A model generated the notes under the pieces. That model saw only the letters and a list, made by a program, of their open reading frames with translations. It made no database searches and was not told the origin of the DNA. Of a DNA stretch of 64,000 bases, positions 55,133-62,070 are shown one piece after another; positions within the stretch are counted from its first letter, which is position 1, and every line of letters starts with the position of its first letter. The DNA is from JBOGCH01 sp051656645. GTDB lineage: Bacteria > Bacteroidota > Bacteroidia > Bacteroidales > Marinifilaceae. Both the position numbers and the translations under genes were made by a program. Location: assembly GCA_051656645.1 (NCBI GenBank), contig JBOGCH010000029.1:62001-126000 (forward strand), in the 5' to 3' direction.

Positions 55133-55810
55133 ATGTTTTCAAAAGACGAATTCAAAAAATATGCTTTAAAGCATCAAGGCATCAGCAGTTTAAATATGCA
55201 CCGATTCGAATCGGCAACTGCAAGCTACATCTCCCCAACCATTATTGAGGAAAGACAAATGAATGTAGCTAGCATGGACGTTTTTTCACGCTTAATGATG
55301 GACCGCATCATCTTTTTAGGAGTACCTATCGATGACGACGTTGCAAACATCATCATGGCCCAGTTATTATTTCTTGAATCGGCCGATCCTTCAAAGGATA
55401 TCCAAATCTATTTCAATACTCCGGGAGGTTCAGTTTATGCCGGTCTAGGAATTTATGACACTATGCAGTACATCAGTTGCGATGTAGCTACAATTTGTAC
55501 CGGAATGGCTGCATCTATGGGTGCCGTACTTATGTGTGCAGGCGCAAAAGGAAAACGCTCCGCGCTTAAGCACTCACGCATCATGATACACCAGCCTATG
55601 GGAGGTGCACAAGGCCAAGCCTCAGACATTGAGATTACGGCTAGAGAGATCCAAAAATTAAAAAAAGAATTATACACAATTATTGCCGACCATTCTGGGA
55701 ATACTTACAAAAGAGTTGAAAAGGACTCCGACCGCGACCACTGGATGACAGCGGAAGAATCCCTTGAATACGGAATGATTGACTCAATACTAGCGAGAGA
55801 TAAAAAATAA
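55133..55810 (+). CDS. clpP: ATP-dependent Clp protease proteolytic subunit
   Basis: The 225-residue serine protease has the catalytic Ser in TGMAASMGAVLM, His in RIMIHQPMGGAQG and the conserved FFNTPGG-type YFNTPGGSVYAG oxyanion region. Like other Bacteroidota ClpP it has an extended N-terminus (MFSKDEFKKYALKHQGIS). It forms the tetradecameric chamber that degrades proteins fed by ClpX. Its stop overlaps the clpX start by one base (TAATG). Confidence 0.97.
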   Translation: MFSKDEFKKYALKHQGISSLNMHRFESATASYISPTIIEERQMNVASMDVFSRLMMDRIIFLGVPIDDDVANIIMAQLLFLESADPSKDIQIYFNTPGGSVYAGLGIYDTMQYISCDVATICTGMAASMGAVLMCAGAKGKRSALKHSRIMIHQPMGGAQGQASDIEITAREIQKLKKELYTIIADHSGNTYKRVEKDSDRDHWMTAEESLEYGMIDSILARDKK

Positions 55811-57030
55811 TGAATAAAGAGGATAAATGTTCATTCTGTGGCCGCAATCGTAGCGATGTTACGCTACTGATTGCCGGTGCCACAGGATTTATTTGTGATG
55901 AGTGCTCTGAACGTGCTTATGAAATCGTTCAGGAAGAATTAATGAGTTCACCGGGATTTGACCTGGCAGGACTAGACGTTAAACGTCCCATTGAGATAAA
56001 AGAATTTCTTGACCAATACGTGGTGGGTCAAGACGAAGCAAAAAAATATCTTGCAGTTGCCGTTTACAATCACTACAAGCGTCTAATGCACAAACCATCA
56101 AAAGACGATGTTGAAATCGAAAAATCTAACATCATCATGGTTGGACGTACGGGAACCGGTAAAACCTTATTGGCTCGTACCATTGCTAAAATGCTCAACG
56201 TACCATTCACCATTGTCGATGCTACTGTATTAACAGAAGCCGGATACGTAGGTGAGGACATTGAGTCTATACTTACGCGTCTATTACAAGCTGCCGACTA
56301 TAATACAGAGGCTGCCGAAAAAGGAATTGTATTCATTGACGAAATTGACAAAATTGCCCGCAAAGGCGATAATCCTTCCATTACACGCGATGTGAGTGGA
56401 GAAGGAGTACAACAAGGTCTTTTAAAGCTATTGGAGGGCTCTATCGTTAACGTTCCACCACAAGGAGGACGCAAACACCCAGATCAAAAAATGATTCCTG
56501 TTAACACAAAAAACATCCTGTTTATTTGTGGTGGTGCTTTTGACGGTATTGAACGTAAAATTGCTACACGTCTAAATACAAAAGTTGTTGGTTTCAACGC
56601 AAGCAAAGCGAAAGAACATATTGACCGTGACAATTTCTTACAATACATTTCTCCACAGGATCTTAAATCTTTTGGGCTTATTCCGGAAATTATCGGTCGT
56701 CTGCCTGTTCTTACGTACCTAGAGCCGCTAAACCGAGCAACATTGCGCAACATCCTTACCGAACCTAAAAACGCCATCATTCGTCAATACATTCGCTTAT
56801 TCGAATTAGATGGTAAAAAACTTAAGTTCGATGAAGAGGTATATGACTATATTGTCGATAAAGCTGTTGAATTCCACCTAGGAGCTCGCGGTCTGCGTTC
56901 TATTTGCGAAGCCATTATGACAGACATTATGTTCGAGGCTCCATCGCAAGAGAAAAAGACAATTACAATTACCAAAGCTATCGCTGAAAATAAACTTTCC
57001 AAGATGAGTGCACAAATGCTACACGCATAA
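55810..57030 (+). CDS. clpX: ClpX unfoldase ATPase subunit
   Basis: The 406-residue AAA+ protein has the N-terminal zinc-binding domain (CSFCGRNRSDV and ICDECSERAYE, four Cys), Walker A GRTGTGKTLLARTIA (the usual P-loop Pro is Arg-Thr here), Walker B GIVFIDEIDKIA, the pore loop GYVGEDIE and the ClpP-contacting IGF-like loop region. It unfolds tagged substrates and passes them to ClpP. A long bidirectional hairpin follows. Confidence 0.97.
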   Translation: MNKEDKCSFCGRNRSDVTLLIAGATGFICDECSERAYEIVQEELMSSPGFDLAGLDVKRPIEIKEFLDQYVVGQDEAKKYLAVAVYNHYKRLMHKPSKDDVEIEKSNIIMVGRTGTGKTLLARTIAKMLNVPFTIVDATVLTEAGYVGEDIESILTRLLQAADYNTEAAEKGIVFIDEIDKIARKGDNPSITRDVSGEGVQQGLLKLLEGSIVNVPPQGGRKHPDQKMIPVNTKNILFICGGAFDGIERKIATRLNTKVVGFNASKAKEHIDRDNFLQYISPQDLKSFGLIPEIIGRLPVLTYLEPLNRATLRNILTEPKNAIIRQYIRLFELDGKKLKFDEEVYDYIVDKAVEFHLGARGLRSICEAIMTDIMFEAPSQEKKTITITKAIAENKLSKMSAQMLHA

Positions 57031-57043
57031 GGAAGATAGCTTT

Positions 57044-57105
57044 ACTTTATGTAACTAAAAGAGGCTGATTGATTACTCAATCAGCCTCTTTTAGTTACAT
57101 AAAGT
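57044..57105. terminator. Perfect 29-bp inverted repeat between clpX and ppa
   Basis: The arms 57044-57072 and 57077-57105 are exact complements with a 4-nt loop TTAC. The genes converge on it (clpX ends at 57030, ppa at 57108). The CTTTT in the right arm and AAAAG in the left arm allow termination in both directions. Confidence 0.85.
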
Positions 57106-57107
57106 CT

Positions 57108-57785
57108 CTATACTTTCTTAAGTATATCCTCTAAACCGGCAAAATGATTTTTGTAGTCCTCTAAACTACGCATAATTACCTCGTAAGCTTCTTCTTTGCC
57201 ATACACATCGGTAATCTCGACTTTGCTTTTGCCTTCAGCACCTGGTAAATCCTTGTAAGTAAGGAAATAGTGCTTCAAACGGTCAACAACAACGGTTGGA
57301 AGTTCGCTAATGTCGTTGTATCCGTGATAAGTAGCGTCATGCTTTAAAACAGCAATAATCTTGTCATCGGCTTCATTACCATCAAGCATACGGAAACCAC
57401 CAATTGGTCGTACTTTTGCAATAATATCGCCATGGGAGATCGTGCGCTCTGTTAACACACAAATATCCAATGGGTCACCATCGCCAAGTATATCCTTCAT
57501 TCCGGTTTGTTGCATGCAGTAATTCGCAACCAACTCTCCACAGTAACTTTGCGGTATAAAACCATAAAGTGCGGGAACCACGTTCGAGTACTTTTGAGGA
57601 CGATCAATCTTGATGTATCCACTCACTTTGTCCAATTCATACTTCACCGTATCGGTTGGAACCATTTCTATAAAAGCGGTTAAAACCTCCGGAGTCTCTT
57701 CGCCCACTTCTAAGCCATGCCAAGGATGAGATTTATATCTTAATCCCATTAATCTGGCTATCGGATCATTAATTTTGTTTCCCAT
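57108..57785 (-). CDS. ppa: Inorganic pyrophosphatase (family I type)
   Basis: I choose the ATG at 57785 (MGNKINDPIARLMGLRYKSHPWHG), which matches the family start; an in-frame ATG 96 bp upstream lies before the promoter box. The 225-residue protein contains GYIKIDRPQKYSNVVPALYGFIPQSY and the metal-binding DGDPLDICVL motif. It hydrolyses pyrophosphate, drawing biosynthesis forward. Confidence 0.95.
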   Translation of the reverse strand: MGNKINDPIARLMGLRYKSHPWHGLEVGEETPEVLTAFIEMVPTDTVKYELDKVSGYIKIDRPQKYSNVVPALYGFIPQSYCGELVANYCMQQTGMKDILGDGDPLDICVLTERTISHGDIIAKVRPIGGFRMLDGNEADDKIIAVLKHDATYHGYNDISELPTVVVDRLKHYFLTYKDLPGAEGKSKVEITDVYGKEEAYEVIMRSLEDYKNHFAGLEDILKKV

Positions 57786-57822
57786 GTCAACTGTTTTCTT
57801 GACCTTGTTATTATAAAAAAAT

Positions 57823-57866
57823 GTGTCGCCTGAATCAACTGTTGATTCTTGAACGACACAAATGTA
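57823..57866 (-). promoter_or_regulatory. ppa promoter box and leader palindrome
   Basis: TACATTTG (minus strand, 57859-57866) is a -7 box inside the end of gmhA. Immediately downstream is a nested palindrome: GTGTCG (57823-57828) pairs with CGACAC (57854-57859), and inside it GAATCAAC T GTTGATTC (57832-57848) is symmetric. The symmetry at the start point suggests an operator or a leader hairpin. Confidence 0.5.
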
Positions 57867-57881
57867 GTTATTGTTACTCAT

Positions 57882-58457
57882 TTATTGAAGCATTTTTTCC
57901 TCAATATATTCTATCAGGATGTGAATTATTTTAATGTGCACCTCCTGTATTCTGTCCGAGTACTCATTCCAGGGCACTACAATACAAACATCACACATCT
58001 CTTTCATCGCTCCTCCGGTCTTTCCGGTCAACCCAACAACACGCATTCCCTTCTCCTTGGCCGCCGTTATTGCTTTGTTTATATTGGCCGAATTTCCAGA
58101 TGTACTGATAGCAAGCAATACATCGCCCGCATTTCCCAATGCCTCCACGTAACGAGAAAAAACATCCTCGTACCCAAAATCATTGGCAACGCAACTCATA
58201 TGAGACGGATCGGCAATAGCTATTGCCGGCAATGCTTTCCGGTTACCGCGAAAACGCCCGGTCAACTCTTCCGCAAAATGCATCGCATCACACAACGAGC
58301 CGCCATTTCCGCAGCTCAGTGCTTTACAACCTTTTTCAAAGGCTTCCACAAACATATCCCCGGCTTGTTCCACCTGCTTCAAGTTCGTTTCATCGCTAAC
58401 AAAGGCCGACAATACATTTATAGCATCGTTAAAGCTTTTTTCTATCAGTTTGTTCAT
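57882..58457 (-). CDS. gmhA: Sedoheptulose 7-phosphate isomerase (phosphoheptose isomerase)
   Basis: Starting at 58457 (MNKLIEKSFNDA), the 191-residue SIS-domain protein matches GmhA closely: LSCGNGGSLCDAMHFAEELTGRFRGNR, AIADPSHMSCVANDFGYEDVFSRYVEA, LLAISTSGNSANINKAI and DRIQEVHIKIIHILIEYIE. It makes D-glycero-D-manno-heptose 7-phosphate, the first step toward heptose of lipopolysaccharide. It follows oxyR by 10 bp. Confidence 0.95.
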   Translation of the reverse strand: MNKLIEKSFNDAINVLSAFVSDETNLKQVEQAGDMFVEAFEKGCKALSCGNGGSLCDAMHFAEELTGRFRGNRKALPAIAIADPSHMSCVANDFGYEDVFSRYVEALGNAGDVLLAISTSGNSANINKAITAAKEKGMRVVGLTGKTGGAMKEMCDVCIVVPWNEYSDRIQEVHIKIIHILIEYIEEKMLQ

Positions 58458-58467
58458 ATCTATATTT

Positions 58468-59415
58468 TTATTGAGCTCTCCACTCCACAACTCTACCGCG
58501 CGAGGCATTCAGCATCTCCTGTGGAACAACGCTCATTATCTCATTGGCTAGAATATCAATAAGACGCTGTTTCGTATAGTGGCGAGAATAAATTAAACTC
58601 ACCTCTCTCAACGGTTCGTAACTTGTAAAGTGGCGCACCTGTTTGCGTTTCTCCTCCGGCAAATATTGCAACACCAACTCTGGTATTAGCGTAAAACCGC
58701 CTTCTCTATCCACAATCTTCATCAGTGTTTCAAGAGAATTACTTTCAAACTCAAAAGGCAATCCGCTGTGACTCACACTGCGCATATCACAAAGATTAAT
58801 AACCTGATCGCGGAAACAGTGTCCATCGCCAAGCATCCAAATCTCTGATGTCGCAATATCCTTCACATCCAAATGCTCCTTCTTCAACAATTCATGCTCG
58901 GGATGTGCATACACAAGCATCTCCTCATAAAACAAAGGACGCTCAATAATGCGCTCATCCTTATAAGGCGTCACAAAAATACCAACATCAATAGTATCCT
59001 TCTTTAAACGTCTTATTATTTCATCCGACACCAATTCCTCAATCTCTATCTGCACCGCAGGATACTCTCGGATATAGCTACCAATAAACATTGGCAACAA
59101 ATAAGGGGCTAACGTTGGGATTATTCCAATCTTCAACGTTCCGCCCACCTCTTGGCTGTCTTCTAATATTATTTCATTAATACGTTTCGTAGCCGTTAAC
59201 ACCATGCGCGCCTGCTCAATCACCTTAATTCCTATGTCGGTAGGGATTACAGGATGATGCGTACGATCAAAAAGCATCACACCCAGCTCATCCTCAAGTT
59301 TCTTTACCTGCATACTTAAGGTTGGTTGCGTTACAAAACAATGCTCCGCAGCAGTGGCAAAGTGACGATACTCGTCAATAGCTACAATGTATTCAAGTTG
59401 TGTTATTGTTATCAT
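58468..59415 (-). CDS. oxyR: Hydrogen peroxide-sensing LysR regulator OxyR
   Basis: The 315-residue protein has an N-terminal LysR HTH (ITITQLEYIVAIDEYRHFATAAEHCFVTQPTLS) and a substrate-type domain with the redox pair Cys200 and Cys209 in LGDGHCFRDQVINLC, the same 9-residue spacing as Cys199/Cys208 of Escherichia coli OxyR. Peroxide should oxidise the pair and switch on catalase, peroxidase and dps genes. Its ATG overlaps the dnaJ stop by 4 bp (ATGA), so it is translated with the chaperone operon. Confidence 0.95.
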   Translation of the reverse strand: MITITQLEYIVAIDEYRHFATAAEHCFVTQPTLSMQVKKLEDELGVMLFDRTHHPVIPTDIGIKVIEQARMVLTATKRINEIILEDSQEVGGTLKIGIIPTLAPYLLPMFIGSYIREYPAVQIEIEELVSDEIIRRLKKDTIDVGIFVTPYKDERIIERPLFYEEMLVYAHPEHELLKKEHLDVKDIATSEIWMLGDGHCFRDQVINLCDMRSVSHSGLPFEFESNSLETLMKIVDREGGFTLIPELVLQYLPEEKRKQVRHFTSYEPLREVSLIYSRHYTKQRLIDILANEIMSVVPQEMLNASRGRVVEWRAQ

Positions 59416-60563
59416 TCAAAGAAATCTCTCATTTTTCTAAAAAAGCCTTTACGCCCATCTGCGTTAGTCGGTTTTAAGAACTCTTTGTCATTTAGGTCTT
59501 CTATCACCGCTTTGTCATCTTTTGACAAGTTTTTAGGTATCCATAAGTTTATTTTCACTAAAATATCCCCATGGCGATAACCGTTCATATCCGGTAATCC
59601 TTTACCGCGCACACGCAATACTTTCCCAGCTTGTGTTCCGGCTTCAAGTTTCACTTTTATTTTCCCTTCTAATGTAGGAATTTCAAGCGAATCCCCAAGC
59701 ACTGCTTGTGGAAAACTTACAAAAATATTATATAATAAGTCGTTTCCATCGCGTACAAAGTCCGGATGTTCCTCTTCTTCAATTAAAATAATCAAATCTC
59801 CCGGAACACCACCTCTACGCGCAGCGTTTCCTTTTCCACTCATGGATAGTTGCATACCATCAGCAACACCCGCAGGGATATTCAATGTTATAATCTCTTC
59901 AGCAAGCTTTACACCTTCGCCCTGACAAGCAGTACACTTAGAACTGATACTTTTACCTTCGCCATTACATGTTGGACAAGTAGAAGTGGTTTGCATTGCT
60001 CCCAATATGGTTTGCTGTACGCGTGTTACCTGACCACTACCATTACATGTTGAACAGGTACTATAGGATGTTCCATCCTTCGCTCCCGTACCATGACAAC
60101 TTTCACACGAAACGTATTTTTTTACCTTAATTTTTTTCTCAACACCTTTGGCAATCTCGTCAAGCGTTAGCTTCACTTTTACCCGAAGATTGGTACCACG
60201 GTTCACTCTGCGTGCCGAACGGCCACCGCCACCAAAACCGCCAAAGCCACCAAAGCTGCCAAAAATATCGCCAAACTGTGAGAATATATCGTCCATATTC
60301 ATGTTCCCGGCTCCACCAAATCCTCCTGCTCCGCTACCCATTCCGGCATGACCAAACTGGTCGTAACGGCGACGCTTATCCTCGTTGCTCAACACATCAT
60401 ACGCTTCGGCAGCTTCTTTAAACATCTCCTCTGCCTCTGCATTTCCCGGGTTTTTATCCGGATGGTATTGTATTGCTTTTTGTCTGTACGCTTTCTTGAT
60501 CTCCGCAGCTTCAGCATTTCGCGAAACGCCTAACACTTCGTAGTAATCCTTTTTTTGTGCCAT
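59412..60563 (-). CDS. dnaJ: Chaperone DnaJ
   Basis: The 383-residue Hsp40 has a J domain with HPD (IQYHPDKNPG, about residue 34), a Gly/Phe-rich region (about 73-115), four CxxCxGxG zinc motifs (CESCHGTG, CSTCNGSG, CPTCNGEG, CTACQGEG; about 157-225) and C-terminal substrate domains. It stimulates the DnaK ATPase. It lies 96 bp after grpE on the same strand; dnaK itself is not in the window. Confidence 0.97.
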   Translation of the reverse strand: MAQKKDYYEVLGVSRNAEAAEIKKAYRQKAIQYHPDKNPGNAEAEEMFKEAAEAYDVLSNEDKRRRYDQFGHAGMGSGAGGFGGAGNMNMDDIFSQFGDIFGSFGGFGGFGGGGRSARRVNRGTNLRVKVKLTLDEIAKGVEKKIKVKKYVSCESCHGTGAKDGTSYSTCSTCNGSGQVTRVQQTILGAMQTTSTCPTCNGEGKSISSKCTACQGEGVKLAEEIITLNIPAGVADGMQLSMSGKGNAARRGGVPGDLIILIEEEEHPDFVRDGNDLLYNIFVSFPQAVLGDSLEIPTLEGKIKVKLEAGTQAGKVLRVRGKGLPDMNGYRHGDILVKINLWIPKNLSKDDKAVIEDLNDKEFLKPTNADGRKGFFRKMRDFFE

Positions 60564-60659
60564 TTTCTGTTATTTATGTCAAATATAGACAAGCACACGC
60601 GCAATCAACACACCTCATGTCTGCGCGTGTACCCAATAAGATAATATTTTTACTCCTCG

Positions 60660-61217
60660 TTATTCTCCCACTACAACTTTGGCATAACGGATAACTTTGT
60701 CATTAAGGATATATCCTTTCTCAACACAGTCAACCACTTTACCCTTCATTTCAGGCGTTGGTGCCGGAATTTTAGTAATAGCTTCTTGCTCGTCAACATT
60801 GAACTCCGTATTTACGCAATCAATCGTTTTAACACCTTGACGTGCCAATGTGTCGCGCAAACCGTTATATATAAGCTCCACACCTTGACGTACTGCGTCA
60901 ACATCTGTAGCTTTTTCCATTGTTGCCAATGCGCGCTCAAAGTTGTCAACAACAGGCAATAACTCTACAATTACTTTTTCTCCTGCAGTTTTTGTCAACT
61001 CCATTTTTTCCTTCAACGTACGTTTACGGTAGTTATCAAACTCCGCTTGTAAACGCAAGTATTTATCGGCAATAACAGCTAACTGCTCTTTCAATGAATC
61101 AACCTCATTCGATTCTTCCTCTACAACCTCTTCAGCAACTACCTCTTCAGTAGTTTCATCTGTTGCTTCTTCTTTTAACTCTTCCTGATCAAGTTGATCT
61201 TTAATCTCTTCTGACAT
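60660..61217 (-). CDS. grpE: Nucleotide exchange factor GrpE
   Basis: The 185-residue protein has a Glu-rich N-terminal tail, a long coiled-coil helix (SLKEQLAVIADKYLRLQAEFDNYRKR) and a C-terminal beta-wing ending VEKGYILNDKVIRYAKVVVGE. It releases ADP from DnaK. A promoter with TTTG and TATTTTTG separated by 20 bp (61258-61289) precedes it, so it is the first gene of the grpE-dnaJ-oxyR-gmhA unit. Confidence 0.97.
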   Translation of the reverse strand: MSEEIKDQLDQEELKEEATDETTEEVVAEEVVEEESNEVDSLKEQLAVIADKYLRLQAEFDNYRKRTLKEKMELTKTAGEKVIVELLPVVDNFERALATMEKATDVDAVRQGVELIYNGLRDTLARQGVKTIDCVNTEFNVDEQEAITKIPAPTPEMKGKVVDCVEKGYILNDKVIRYAKVVVGE

Positions 61218-61257
61218 AACTTATATTTTAATTATGATTAGATACTCTATTGGACTA

Positions 61258-61289
61258 CAAAAATATACAAAAACTTTGCCTTATGCAAA
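61258..61289 (-). promoter_or_regulatory. Promoter of the grpE operon
   Basis: On the minus strand TTTG (61286-61289) and TATTTTTG (61258-61265) are separated by 20 bp, near the Bacteroidetes consensus. No CIRCE-type inverted repeat is seen. Confidence 0.5.
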
Positions 61290-61317
61290 AAACTGACATT
61301 ATGACATTTCACTCCCG

Positions 61318-62016
61318 TCAAAGGATGCCATTATCTACAAAACTATAATACTCTCTGGCACCTACAATAAGATGATCCTGCAAGGGTATTCCCATAATTT
61401 TTCCTGCCTCCTTTATGCGTGTGGTTAAATGCTTATCCTCCGCACTGGGCTCTAAATGACCACTAGGATGATTATGTACTGCTATTATACCACTAGCCTT
61501 TAACTGAACTGCATTGCTATAAATTATTGTAATATCCGCCGGCGTGCTCGACACGCCGCCCAAACCTATGCGTCGTTTATCAATGGCGCGTAAACCTCTA
61601 TTTAAATAAACTACCCAAAACTCCTCATGATCCAAATCCAACAAATGGGGAGCTACATAATTGTAAACAGCTTGACTGTTATACAATCGCGTCGATTCGC
61701 TCACCCCGCTTCCCACTCTACGCCGAGAAAACTCCAATGCAGCCACTATAGATGCCGCCTTGGCCAAGCCAATACCTTTGTAGTTATGCATAAGAGTATC
61801 GAGCGATAACTGAGACAACTTATCTAAATCTCCTCCACAATCCGCAACTATGCGTTGTCCCAACTGCAAAGCGCTTTCATCCCCATTCCCAGAACGTAAA
61901 AGCACCGCCAGCAACTCGCTTAAAGATAAAACGCTCGCCCCATGACTTTTCATTCGTTCACGGGGACGAGCGTCCATTTCCATATTGGTAATCTTATTGT
62001 AATTTATACGGTCCAT
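61318..62016 (-). CDS. radC: RadC-family JAB/MPN protein
   Basis: The 232-residue protein has an N-terminal UPF0758 HhH-like region (MKSHGASVLSLSELLAVLLRSG; YKGIGLAKAASIVAALEFSRRR) and a C-terminal JAMM metalloprotease-like domain with HNHPSGHLEPSAEDKHLT, the complete zinc motif. Despite its name its role in DNA repair is doubtful; the biochemical activity is unknown. It is in the common chromosomal form, not near phage genes. Confidence 0.93.
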   Translation of the reverse strand: MDRINYNKITNMEMDARPRERMKSHGASVLSLSELLAVLLRSGNGDESALQLGQRIVADCGGDLDKLSQLSLDTLMHNYKGIGLAKAASIVAALEFSRRRVGSGVSESTRLYNSQAVYNYVAPHLLDLDHEEFWVVYLNRGLRAIDKRRIGLGGVSSTPADITIIYSNAVQLKASGIIAVHNHPSGHLEPSAEDKHLTTRIKEAGKIMGIPLQDHLIVGAREYYSFVDNGIL

Positions 62017-62070
62017 GTTAGTTTAATTGCGTGCAATACAAACTAATACGAAACCGGTAACTACATAGTT

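Noticed and set aside
57849..58562. 237-residue plus-strand frame opposite gmhA
   Set aside because: Antisense to a well-conserved enzyme gene; protein composition is unnatural.
61318..62016. radC as sign of a phage or mobile island
   Set aside because: RadC-type genes occur on mobile elements, but here the gene is in housekeeping context with no integrase, transposase or att-like repeats nearby.
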